From assembly GCA_002500485.1 (NCBI GenBank), contig DLRJ01000113.1, positions 88,108 to 121,041 on the forward strand: DNA of 32,934 nt, in the 5' to 3' direction. Below the pieces are notes generated by a model. The model worked only from the letters and a program-made list of their open reading frames with translations. It had not been told where the DNA came from and searched no databases. Positions 16,375-25,026 of the stretch are shown piece after piece; the stretch's first letter is position 1, and every line of letters starts with the position of its first letter. Both the position numbers and the translations under genes were made by a program. The stretch is from Dehalococcoidia bacterium UBA7891. Its GTDB lineage: Bacteria; Chloroflexota; Dehalococcoidia; Lucifugimonadales; UBA826.

Positions 16375-17498
16375 AATAAGTGTTTTCCAGTAACTGCGTG
16401 CCTTTTATGATAATTAGCAACCGATTCTTTTAGATTTGGGATTAGTTCTTTACCCCAATAAACAGCGTCATTATATGCATCAAAACCTCTTACTAATAAA
16501 GTGCTACAACCAAGTTTGTAGTATTTCATAAGTGAATCAGATACTTGTCCTGCGGTGCCTACAAGTGCTGTAGTATTTCCTGCACCTCGAGTAGCTGCCG
16601 CTATGGGAGTGTAAAGCCGATCATCCAAGATTTCCCCATCTTTTGCGAAATCTATGAGACGCTGAGATCCTACAGATTCCAACCTTTCCTTTCCCATACC
16701 ATGCATAGAATTCTGGTTGGTTTTCAGAACATTTTCTAGAGTGGAATGAGCAATATCCCAGGCTTCAGATTCAGTATCAGCCACTATCGGTCTTGTTGAA
16801 ACGGAAAATCTTACAGATTTTGGATCCCTTCCAACTCTTGTTACTCTGTCTGTGAATAATCTGATTTTTTTTTCAACTTCTTTGAGCGGTTCTCCCCACA
16901 TAGCATATACGTTGCATTCTCTCGCACCCACTTCTAATGCTGCATCAGAAGCTCCACCAAAATACAGAGGGATATGTGGTTTCTGAAAGCATTCAAAGTC
17001 ACTTTTCGCTTGTTCGAATTGATAGAACTCACCCTTATGGTCGACGGGCGTTTTTGAAGTCCATAGGGTTTTAAGAATGTGCATGAATTCTCCTGACCTT
17101 CTATACCTGGCATCATGGTCTAGAAAATCGCCATCACGCCTCTGTTCTAAGTCCCCACCTCCGCTTATTATGTGTAGAGCAATTCTTCCTTGTGTTAATT
17201 GATCGATAGTGGCGGCCTTCCTACTTAGTACTGTCGGACTGACAAATCCGGGCCGGTGAGCAACCAAAAATCCAAGTTCTTCAGTGTTGGCTGCTGCATG
17301 CATCGCGACTATGAACCCATCTGCAGATGAAGATGTGTATCCGACCAGAACTTTATCGAAACCGCTGTTCTCATGGGCTTTAGCAAAATCGGAGATATAA
17401 TCCCCGTCTACCCCCCCACCAATGATGTGTACCTCTGCACCTTTACTTCCAGTACCTTCTCTTACTGCGCCGATCATTCCAATTATCTCAAGTTTCAT
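16371..17498 (-). CDS. SsuD-like FMNH2-dependent monooxygenase (alkanesulfonate type)
   Basis: 375 residues from ATG 17498; TTG 17510 gives four more but lacks a ribosome binding site. Bacterial luciferase superfamily with the SsuD pattern: FDKVLVGYTSSSADGFIVAMHAA, FLVAHRPGFVSPTVLSRKAATIDQ, TQGRIALHIISGGG, DHDARYRRSGEF, then YFGGASDAALEVGARECNVY. It probably oxidises a sulfonate, sulfone or related compound with O2 and FMNH2 from the coupled SsuE-like reductase. Compared with E. coli SsuD the N-terminus carries extra residues (AVREGTGSKGAEVHIIGGG). It lies 18 bases after the luciferase-like gene. Confidence 0.87.
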   Translation of the reverse strand: MKLEIIGMIGAVREGTGSKGAEVHIIGGGVDGDYISDFAKAHENSGFDKVLVGYTSSSADGFIVAMHAAANTEELGFLVAHRPGFVSPTVLSRKAATIDQLTQGRIALHIISGGGDLEQRRDGDFLDHDARYRRSGEFMHILKTLWTSKTPVDHKGEFYQFEQAKSDFECFQKPHIPLYFGGASDAALEVGARECNVYAMWGEPLKEVEKKIRLFTDRVTRVGRDPKSVRFSVSTRPIVADTESEAWDIAHSTLENVLKTNQNSMHGMGKERLESVGSQRLIDFAKDGEILDDRLYTPIAAATRGAGNTTALVGTAGQVSDSLMKYYKLGCSTLLVRGFDAYNDAVYWGKELIPNLKESVANYHKRHAVTGKHLL

Positions 17499-17516
17499 GA
17501 ATCTATCCAAAATTAT

Positions 17517-18602
17517 CTAAATATATTGCGGCAGTATATGTTCTGAAAAAAGATTAATCGAGTTCATAGCAGTTTCGTGGTCAATATCTCCCCATTGAAA
17601 CGAACACACAAAATAATTGGCACCGGTTTCGATGTATTCTTCCAAATAACGGTCCACTGACTTTGGGGAACCTGCCAAAGCGACACCCCCTAGTCTAGTA
17701 GGATCCTTTCTATTTGATTGCTGGTCGAATCGCTCTATTTCAGCCTCTATATCCTTTCTGGTTTCCCTAGTCGGAAGACTAGCCGGTCTGTCTCCCACGA
17801 ACCCGAATGAGCCATCCTTTGAAGATTGGAACTGTTCCAACCCTCTTTTTTCAGCTTCTATTCGCCGAGGAGCTGCTAAATTCCATTTATATTTTTCCCA
17901 GGCTGGAGTCGCAATATTTATGGCTTCTTCGTCTGTACGAGCTACAACCATATGGACAACAAGACCAATTTTTGGATCTTGACCCTGATCGTTTAGTGAG
18001 CCTTCACCGTGAGTCTTATTCCAGACATCTTTATATCTCTTGGTTTCAGCCTTGAGGCTTTCCAGAGTTCCTACAATCACAGTGTTCATTCCTTCCAAGG
18101 CGGCTGTTTCGGCGTTTCTCATATACCACATTGGTGGGAACGGTTTTTGAATCGGTTCTAATCGCATTGGGAGGTTGTCATATTGGTGAAATTGACCTTG
18201 GTACGTTAGAGTTTCGGAACTGAGTCCTTCTTTTATCACTTCCAGAGTTTCAAGGTATCTTTGGTAGTTTTTGTCAGAATCGTCATCCTGTCCCCAGAAA
18301 AAAGCTTCCATCACACCTCCTCTTCCGACTCCGATTTCTACCCGTCCATCGCTCAAGTGGTCAAGCATGCTGATTTCTTCGATCAACCTAAGTGGGTGAT
18401 GAAGAGGCAATACATAAACACATGGAGCTAGTTTTATTTGTGACGTGCGCTGCGATGCTGCGGCTAAAAATACGTTTTGAGAAGGAGCCAGGCTATGCAC
18501 AGCGGGTGTATGGTGTTCAGCTAGATGGTATGCATAAAACCCTTTTTGGTCTAAAACCTCGATTTGTTGCATCCGAAGCTTGTAAACCTCATTCAGGGAC
18601 AT
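17517..18602 (-). CDS. luciferase-like (LLM) flavin oxidoreductase, N-terminus apparently truncated
   Basis: 361 residues from the first usable ATG. The LLM fold is clear: YAYHLAEHHTPAVHSLAPS, FLAAASQRTSQIKLAP, LPLHHPLRLIEEISMLDHLS, GRVEIGVGRGG. Upstream in the same frame the sequence codes for FGVFDHIEPVWN, which is the normal first strand of this family, but it is preceded by TAA (18639-18641) and no start codon lies between. A GGAGAG with a TTG (18648-18650) sits just upstream, in frame with the TAA as its fourth codon. The ATG used here has no ribosome binding site. So the gene is either decayed at the 5' end, carries a sequence error, or makes a protein lacking the first strand. First gene of the operon with the SsuD and SsuE homologues. 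Confidence 0.8.
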   Translation of the reverse strand: MSLNEVYKLRMQQIEVLDQKGFYAYHLAEHHTPAVHSLAPSQNVFLAAASQRTSQIKLAPCVYVLPLHHPLRLIEEISMLDHLSDGRVEIGVGRGGVMEAFFWGQDDDSDKNYQRYLETLEVIKEGLSSETLTYQGQFHQYDNLPMRLEPIQKPFPPMWYMRNAETAALEGMNTVIVGTLESLKAETKRYKDVWNKTHGEGSLNDQGQDPKIGLVVHMVVARTDEEAINIATPAWEKYKWNLAAPRRIEAEKRGLEQFQSSKDGSFGFVGDRPASLPTRETRKDIEAEIERFDQQSNRKDPTRLGGVALAGSPKSVDRYLEEYIETGANYFVCSFQWGDIDHETAMNSINLFSEHILPQYI

Positions 18603-18698
18603 GTTCCAGACCGGTTCTATATGATCAAATACGCCAAATTAAAGTGCCAAATAACTCTCCTAAGTTTTGTGTGCTATCAGTTTTACCGGCGACAAGAT

Positions 18699-18729
18699 TT
18701 GTGAACCAATATAATACTAGCTATATAAT
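18699..18729 (+). promoter_or_regulatory. possible promoter of msrB
   Basis: TATAAT at 18724-18729 with a weak TTGTGA at 18699-18704 (19-base spacer), about 60 bases before the msrB start, in the divergent region between the luciferase-like gene and msrB. Confidence 0.35.
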
Positions 18730-18788
18730 CTTCTGTGTTGTGCTGAAAATGTGCTGTGGCAGTATTCAAAATTTTGGGAGATGGATAG

Positions 18789-19181
18789 ATGGCTGATTTA
18801 AAAGACGATGAACAATACCGGGATAAACTTACTCCGATGCAATATGAAGTAACTCGTAATAAATCTACAGAAAGAGCATTTACAGGGGAGTACTGGAACA
18901 CGACAGAGGATGGTACCTATTTATGTGTGTGTTGTGGGGAAGAACTTTTCTCTTCTGATACCAAATACGACTCCATGTGTGGGTGGCCTAGCTTTTACCA
19001 GCCGCTTGTTGAGGATCAGATAGAAGAAGAAACGGACACTTCTTTAGGAATGGCGAGGACGGAAGTTATCTGCAAGTCATGTGGTGCGCACCTGGGGCAT
19101 GTTTTTCCAGATGGTCCTCAACCTACCGGGCTGCGGTATTGTATTAACTCAGCTTCCTTAAATCTAAAAAAAGACGAGTAG
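18789..19181 (+). CDS. msrB: peptide-methionine (R)-S-oxide reductase MsrB
   Basis: 130 residues. Zinc site C46/C49 and C95/C98, substrate motif CGWPSFY (64-70), HLGHVFPDG, and catalytic C118 in RYCINSASL. The resolving-type Cys is C64. It repairs methionine-R-sulfoxide in proteins with thioredoxin. The start is ATG 18789, eight bases after GGGAG. In some animals the catalytic residue is selenocysteine; here it is an ordinary cysteine codon. Single gene, tail to tail with the sulfatase at 19190. Confidence 0.96.
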   Translation: MADLKDDEQYRDKLTPMQYEVTRNKSTERAFTGEYWNTTEDGTYLCVCCGEELFSSDTKYDSMCGWPSFYQPLVEDQIEEETDTSLGMARTEVICKSCGAHLGHVFPDGPQPTGLRYCINSASLNLKKDE

Positions 19182-19189
19182 ATTAAGGA

Positions 19190-20509
19190 TCAATTGGTCA
19201 TTTGGGAAAATACCGGGTTTAGTCGGTTTCTTGCTTCAGACTGGGATTTTGAATCTTCAACTTCATAGATAGGGATGTCTTCGTCCCAATCTGCTTCCAA
19301 ATCGTATAATTCCCCCGTTTCATATAATTTCCATCTGTGATCACGAATGAACCTTATTTGTCGTAAATCGTTGAGGCCGTGTCTTCTATTCATTGGTTCG
19401 AAGTGAAAAAACATCCAATCTCTCGGGTTGCCTTTTTCCCCTTTTAACTGAGGATAAAAAGACCTCCCGTCAATGATGTATCCTTCAGGGAAGTTCAGGC
19501 CAGCCGCTTCGAAAATAGTCGGTAGAAAATCTGTAGCTTCAACAAGATCTGTTTGCACAGTATTGGAAGGAATCGTTCCTGGCATCAAACAAATCAAAGG
19601 AACATGGGTACCCCTATCGCTGGTCTTTCCTTTACCACCGCAAATCTCATTATGCTGGTGCATCATTGAACAGACATCGGCTGGGCTACCGTTGTCTCCA
19701 AGGTAGATGACCAATGTATCTTCCTGAAGTCCTTGATTTTCAAGATAGTTCAGTAATCTACCTATGACTTTGTCGTGATACTCAACCATATCTCTATAGA
19801 ATTTAGGATCATCTTCCCATGATGCATCTTCTAAGTCCGCCCATGTTTTTGCACCGATAGATCGGTTTGAGGGAGGATCAAAAGAATCCCATTCTGGGCT
19901 GTCCGGGGTGGGCTCATGAGGCTTGTGGGTAGCAGCCATTGGCCAGTAGACGAAAAATGGTTTTTCATCATCTTTTTTCCTCTCTAAAAAATCGATGATG
20001 TAATCGCAGAATATGTCCTCCCCATATTTATCCTTGGTGTCAGTTCTGAACTCCCCGTTTTCGTATATAACTGGACTCTTGTATCTGGAACCCTTCTCTT
20101 CTGTGTGATGCGGGTGCCATACGCAAAACTCGTCAAAGCCAGCATCTTCGATTTTTTGCCCTGAAGATCTTTCTTCCGGGTGTTGATCTGGTGGGTTGTA
20201 GGAGTAAAGTTGCCATTTGCCGGATATACATGTGTTATAACCTGCGTCGGTGAGTAGATGTCCAAAAGTGACTTCGTCTGGTCTTATTAAACCGAATCCC
20301 AAGTAGTTCCGGAAATTATATTTTCCGGTCATCATTGAAAGTCTGGTTGGTGTACACAGCGGCATAACATGAGCGTTTTCAAAGCGCATGCCCTGCTGGG
20401 CCATCGAGTCTATGGATGGAGTTTTATATGAAGAACCACCGTTGGCCCCTATTACCTCATAGCCAAGATCATCAGACATTATCAATACTATATTCGGCTG
20501 CTTTGACAT
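19190..20509 (-). CDS. sulfatase (arylsulfatase family), Cys-type
   Basis: 439 residues. Type I sulfatase with metal ligands in VLIMSDDLG (D13/D14) and the formylglycine motif C52-T-P-T-R56 followed by LSMMTGKYNFRN. The Cys codon is TGT (20354-20356). Other landmarks are SGKWQLY, VYWPMAATHKPHEP, IYLGDNGSP, and GGKGKTSDRGTHVPLI with the conserved Lys. No signal peptide is visible, so it is probably cytoplasmic. GGAG six bases upstream supports the start. It serves as an internal comparison for the second sulfatase, where the same Cys position is UGA. Confidence 0.93.
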   Translation of the reverse strand: MSKQPNIVLIMSDDLGYEVIGANGGSSYKTPSIDSMAQQGMRFENAHVMPLCTPTRLSMMTGKYNFRNYLGFGLIRPDEVTFGHLLTDAGYNTCISGKWQLYSYNPPDQHPEERSSGQKIEDAGFDEFCVWHPHHTEEKGSRYKSPVIYENGEFRTDTKDKYGEDIFCDYIIDFLERKKDDEKPFFVYWPMAATHKPHEPTPDSPEWDSFDPPSNRSIGAKTWADLEDASWEDDPKFYRDMVEYHDKVIGRLLNYLENQGLQEDTLVIYLGDNGSPADVCSMMHQHNEICGGKGKTSDRGTHVPLICLMPGTIPSNTVQTDLVEATDFLPTIFEAAGLNFPEGYIIDGRSFYPQLKGEKGNPRDWMFFHFEPMNRRHGLNDLRQIRFIRDHRWKLYETGELYDLEADWDEDIPIYEVEDSKSQSEARNRLNPVFSQMTN

Positions 20510-20774
20510 AGGGGCTCCGCCTTGTAGGTTTTTAAACTATCATATTTGGTATATTGGATCAGGTTGTGCTTGCGGTTTATTTGTAGGAGCCGGCGTCAAA
20601 TCAACAGGCCTTTCACAGACTTAATTTTCATCTTGACCCCTCTGATTCATCTAACAAAGCTCTTGATGCCAAGGCCCAACCTAGTATGCATGCAATTTAA
20701 TCATAGCAAACAGATTGAAAGTAGTTCATAATCGGGAAAATTTCAACTCGTAACGAAGTGAATATTCCCACTAG

Positions 20775-21998
20775 TTAATTGACCAATCTTTTTCTAAAAG
20801 TTGCAGACCCGTGGATAAAGTATGAACAAATTAATCCACCAAAAGATAGTACTACCATAAAAAACATCATCAATTCGTATGATCCTGTTTGATCGAAAAC
20901 TACGCCTCCTGCATATGCTCCAATAGCACCTCCAAATTGATGCACCATATTGACGATACCGATAAGAGCTCCCATCTTGGGTGTCCCGAAAAGATCTTTT
21001 ACAAATACTACCGTGAGAGGCGCAGTAATCAAGAATGTGAATCCGTACGAAAATGCTAATATCACAATAAATGCCGGCTGATTAGAAGTGCATATCGAGA
21101 TGAATATGACCAATCGTATTAAAAAACAAAGCACAGTAGGAAAACCAGCTTTAAACCTGTCACCTAAGAGCCCTGCAGTTATCACTCCTGCAAGTGCAAA
21201 CATACCCATTATTGCTAACAAATTACCCGCAAATTGATCGCTGACACCATTATCAGTTGCGAAAGATGCTATATGTGTAGCCATGAAAAAGTCTTGGAAT
21301 CCGCATAAGGTATAAACTACTATCAAAAGGGCAAATTTTGTTGAGATAGTGAATCTTAGTAAATGTGGTACCGAACTGGATGAAAATTCGGTGGGATGGC
21401 CCTCATATCGGTCAGGGCTATCTGGTAAGAAGCTCACGAATTTAGCCTGAAACAGCAGTAGAGGAATAAGAACTAAAGCTGCCCCTAAAGCTAAATATAC
21501 ATGGGATATTCTCCAACCTACCTCAAACACAATTAGTGTCAAAACAGAGATAATGATGAGCTGACCGAACCCGAATCCAGACATGGCAATACTATTGGCT
21601 ATACCAGCTCGATTTGGAAATGCCCGTCCTACCATAACGGACACAGCCAAAATCGAGAACCCTGAGTGACCTAATGCAAAAACTATTCCGTAAAAAAATA
21701 TGAACTGCCATGGAGTCTGGACAATCGCAACTAAGCCGAATCCAAGCGAGGTTATCGCAATAGATATAATCATTATCTGTATAAGACTGTAACGGTCGAT
21801 TAGCCGTCCATATATTGGCATGACTAAGGCAGACACTACAAAAAAAGTAGTAGCAGCCATTGTTGTCTCTGCTCTGGCCCAACCCAGGTCTTCAGACATA
21901 GGTTTAAGCACAATTCCAAAGGCGAATCTCAGACCGCTGGAAAAAAATAAAACTATGAAAGCAACAGTCAGAGTAAACCAAGCATTTTTAATTGCCAA
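20775..21998 (-). CDS. MFS transporter (OFA/monocarboxylate-like)
   Basis: 407 residues with about twelve hydrophobic helices. Start is TTG, four bases after AAGGGGGG; no ATG lies nearby. The first helix FTLTVAFIVLFFSSGLRFAFGIVLKPM and the loop PIYGRLIDRYSL are typical of the oxalate/formate antiporter and monocarboxylate branch. It likely exchanges or imports a small organic acid. It is on the same strand as, and upstream of, the Cys-type sulfatase, but 265 bases separate them. The alpha-hydroxy acid dehydrogenase gene lies just upstream of it. Confidence 0.9.
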   Translation of the reverse strand: MAIKNAWFTLTVAFIVLFFSSGLRFAFGIVLKPMSEDLGWARAETTMAATTFFVVSALVMPIYGRLIDRYSLIQIMIISIAITSLGFGLVAIVQTPWQFIFFYGIVFALGHSGFSILAVSVMVGRAFPNRAGIANSIAMSGFGFGQLIIISVLTLIVFEVGWRISHVYLALGAALVLIPLLLFQAKFVSFLPDSPDRYEGHPTEFSSSSVPHLLRFTISTKFALLIVVYTLCGFQDFFMATHIASFATDNGVSDQFAGNLLAIMGMFALAGVITAGLLGDRFKAGFPTVLCFLIRLVIFISICTSNQPAFIVILAFSYGFTFLITAPLTVVFVKDLFGTPKMGALIGIVNMVHQFGGAIGAYAGGVVFDQTGSYELMMFFMVVLSFGGLICSYFIHGSATFRKRLVN

Positions 21999-22084
21999 AT
22001 AACCCCCCTTATGAAGGTATCTGTGGATGAAATACTGAGGTTCTTAAATTATCTATTCTTGGAAAATCACGATGGCTTCACGCT

Positions 22085-23185
22085 TCAAATTGTGACATAC
22101 GACCTATTTAAATCACCTACTTTATTTACTCCCATATAAGCTATTGCAAGATCGAGTTCAGTTTTAAGAATATCTAGCACACTAAATACACTTTGTTCAC
22201 CATCAACACATAATCCCCAGAAGATTGGGCGGCCAACAAGGACCGCTCTAGCTCCCAAACATAGCGCCTTGGCAACATCCATACCTCTCCTAATTCCTGA
22301 GTCAAAGAATACCTCGATCCGCTCATTCACCGCTGGAGCTATCTCCGCTAGAACCTCTATGGACGAATTTGTTCCATCCATGTGCCGAGCACCATGATTA
22401 GAAACCGTAATTCCATCAAACCCTACATCCGCGCAACGCTTTGCGTCCTCAATGTTTCTTACTCCCTTAACGATTACGGGCAGGTCTGTTAGCCCACGAA
22501 ACCACTCTATATCATCCCAGGTCATTGATTTATCACCGGTTCCTGCTGATACTGGTTCTTCTTTTTCTGACATGCCATATATGTATTCGCGTAAGTGGGG
22601 ATCAGATAACAGAAATTCTTCGTTACCCTCAACACTGCCCCAACTCAAATGATTTTGAATTGAGAAATTATTTCTAATCTCACTTTCTCTCCTACTTGGT
22701 ATCGGGGCATCTGCGGTAAGGACGATAGCTTTATAACCAGCCTGCTTTGCTCTTTTGACAAAATATTCCTGAATCTCTCTGCTGTGTTGTCCAATTTGAA
22801 ACCATTTAGGACCGGGTGTCTCATCCGCAATTTTTTCTAATGAGTACCCAGAGTTCGTTGGAGTTGAGTAGACGGTCCCATGCCGGTAAGATGCTCTGGA
22901 CGAGGCTAACTCCCCATCAGGGTGCATATGAAGTTGTCCGCCTGCAGGGGTTAGCATAATCGGGATATCTATTTTATCGCCCAAAACCGTGGTGCTCAGA
23001 TCACGATAATCTACAGCTCTAAATATCCTGGGATTAACTATTATGTCTTCTAGAGCTTGTCGGTTTCTCCGAAGAGTTATTTCATCCTGAGCCCCAGATC
23101 TCACATAGTCAGCCAACTCTTTAGACATTTTTCCGTAAGAAGCTTTCTCATAATCAGTAAGTGTTATTAGATTATTTTTGTCCAC
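22085..23185 (-). CDS. FMN-dependent alpha-hydroxy acid dehydrogenase/oxidase
   Basis: 366 residues from GTG 23185, which follows AAGGGAG at five bases; a TTG nine codons earlier lacks such a site. Family of lactate, glycolate and mandelate oxidases. Motifs are LTDYEKASYGKM, PIMLTPAGGQLHMHPDGE, IVLTADAPIPSRRESEIRNN, PVIVKGV (FMN-contacting Lys), catalytic VSNHGARHMDG, DSGIRRGMDVAKAL and LGARAVLVGRP. The usual NHGGRQ reads NHGARH, a small departure near the catalytic His. It oxidises a 2-hydroxy acid to a 2-oxo acid. The organic-acid-type MFS transporter next door suits this. Confidence 0.9.
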   Translation of the reverse strand: MDKNNLITLTDYEKASYGKMSKELADYVRSGAQDEITLRRNRQALEDIIVNPRIFRAVDYRDLSTTVLGDKIDIPIMLTPAGGQLHMHPDGELASSRASYRHGTVYSTPTNSGYSLEKIADETPGPKWFQIGQHSREIQEYFVKRAKQAGYKAIVLTADAPIPSRRESEIRNNFSIQNHLSWGSVEGNEEFLLSDPHLREYIYGMSEKEEPVSAGTGDKSMTWDDIEWFRGLTDLPVIVKGVRNIEDAKRCADVGFDGITVSNHGARHMDGTNSSIEVLAEIAPAVNERIEVFFDSGIRRGMDVAKALCLGARAVLVGRPIFWGLCVDGEQSVFSVLDILKTELDLAIAYMGVNKVGDLNRSYVTI

Positions 23186-23426
23186 GACTTCTCCCTTTTG
23201 TTTAACGATCAATTTGATTCCTTATCCAGCTGTAGATAAAAGTTTCTGTGAATTCCTATAAATCAAAACTAAAACAACACCAAAACTAATGTGAAGGCAA
23301 TCCAGTGAGCACTCTGATTCATCGGTGTAGACACTTTATAAATCCATCAAACCACTTTTCGGTTCCTATCGCCTGACATGAACAGCCTAACTTTTTTTCA
23401 CCAATATATCGACTTACTCTTTCATC

Positions 23427-24851
23427 TTAGGTTGCCTGCCGGCTTTCTATCACCCTCATACTTTGCCATTTGCCGCCTTTAAACCTGAGGTAATACACAA
23501 TTCCAAGGCAGAGTACATACGCGACACCTGAAATCCATGCAACATTCAAGCCCAGGTGGAAGATTTCAATGATTAAAAATGTAGGTGCTATGAGGACCAT
23601 GAGCCCTGTGAGACATATGGTTAACATAATGAAAGCAGTGTCCCCGGCCCCCTTAAGAGCGGATGAAAATATAATTGCTAGGGAATCAAATATCGACCAG
23701 AGTGCTATAAACCTCAATGATACTAAAGCGGTACTTTTTATTGATTCAAATTCAATTGGGTCAGCTTTGGCTGAAAATGGATAAATAAATAAATTTGGTA
23801 TCAAAAGATAAAGCATGGCAAGGATAGTCATATAGGTAAAAGAAATCTGCAAGGCTGAAGAAGTGGCAATTTTTGCCTGCCCGGGCTCATTGGCTCCCAC
23901 ACATTGCCCGACCAAAATCGATACCGTTATTCCTAAACCAATCATAGGCATAAAGGCCAGCATACTAATGTTAAACGCTATACTTGCCGCCGCTAATTCC
24001 GTTGCGCCGAGTCTGCCGATCAACAATATGAATAATGAAAAAGCTGCTATGTCTAGGAAAAATTGAATACCATTAGGGAGGCCGTATCTGATGAGCCTTT
24101 TGAACAAAGCTGGATCATATTTCCACCCTGTACGTGTTTTATATTTTGAATTATTTTCCTTGGAAAAAACTAAAATTGAAAGGATCAAAAAATTTAGCAT
24201 TCCCGATATAAAGGTAGATAAGCCAGCTCCTGATATCCCCATTTCCGGCATTCCTAAATTCCCAAAAATCAGGAGATAGTTGAGTACAATATTTACAGCT
24301 GTTGCGGCGAAAGTAGACCACATGATTGGATATGTTTTGCCACGACCACTGAAAAACCCAGCTACTGCACCTTGGGCAACTGGGAATATCCCACCTAAAG
24401 TTAGATAAACCCAATACTCCGATTCTAAGATTTGTACCTCGGGGCTGTGACCAATCAAAGAGAAAATTGTCTTTGGGAACAATGCAGTGAAAGCTATCAG
24501 TAAGCCTCCCAAAACGGAAAAATATATTCCCTGCCACATCGCTGGTCCAACCCTTTCTGGTCGTGAAGCTCCGATGTATTGTGCCACGAAGGTACTAACG
24601 TAACCAGAAGTCCCCATAAATAGACTGATCAAAGTGAAACACAACATTCCTGTGGGCAACGCTGCTGCCAATGCATCGGGTGAATACCAAGATAAAAACA
24701 TTCTGTCTATAAATTGCTGAACAGACCAGGATCCCGTACTCAATATTAGAGGGAACGCAACCTTTAGAACTTGCAGGTAACCATTTCTTTGTCGCCATCG
24801 TTGGGAAAAAGACGATTTTATGTTGTAGAGGGGCAGATTAATCTCCTGCAT
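23427..24851 (-). CDS. MATE family efflux transporter
   Basis: 474 residues with twelve predicted membrane segments in two similar halves. Family landmarks are VAFPLILSTGSWSVQQFIDRMFLSWYSPDALAAALP, GTSGYVSTFVAQYIGA, FFSGRGKTYPIMWSTFAATAVNIVLNYLLIFG and GISGAGLSTFIS; the second half has IGLGITVSILVGQCVGA and SSALKGAGDTAF. It exports cationic or other compounds in exchange for Na+ or H+. No clear ribosome binding site is seen before the ATG. Divergent from the lactonase operon. Confidence 0.92.
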   Translation of the reverse strand: MQEINLPLYNIKSSFSQRWRQRNGYLQVLKVAFPLILSTGSWSVQQFIDRMFLSWYSPDALAAALPTGMLCFTLISLFMGTSGYVSTFVAQYIGASRPERVGPAMWQGIYFSVLGGLLIAFTALFPKTIFSLIGHSPEVQILESEYWVYLTLGGIFPVAQGAVAGFFSGRGKTYPIMWSTFAATAVNIVLNYLLIFGNLGMPEMGISGAGLSTFISGMLNFLILSILVFSKENNSKYKTRTGWKYDPALFKRLIRYGLPNGIQFFLDIAAFSLFILLIGRLGATELAAASIAFNISMLAFMPMIGLGITVSILVGQCVGANEPGQAKIATSSALQISFTYMTILAMLYLLIPNLFIYPFSAKADPIEFESIKSTALVSLRFIALWSIFDSLAIIFSSALKGAGDTAFIMLTICLTGLMVLIAPTFLIIEIFHLGLNVAWISGVAYVLCLGIVYYLRFKGGKWQSMRVIESRQAT

Positions 24852-25026
24852 AAAAATGAAACTTATTAAAGGATGGCCTTATCAATTTTATCTTCTAAGT
24901 TGACGGAATGTGAACTATTTAATTTTATTTGAGCCAGACATAATAAAAAGCTAAATAAAAGCGTTAACCTGGAGGTGCTGATAAACTTGTGATTAGCTGA
25001 TTAATACAGCATTTCTTGGAGGCACA

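Noticed and set aside
20546..20731. A 61-residue open frame in the gap before the Cys-type sulfatase
   Set aside because: No ribosome binding site, no recognisable composition or motif, and oriented against the neighbouring genes; it looks like chance.
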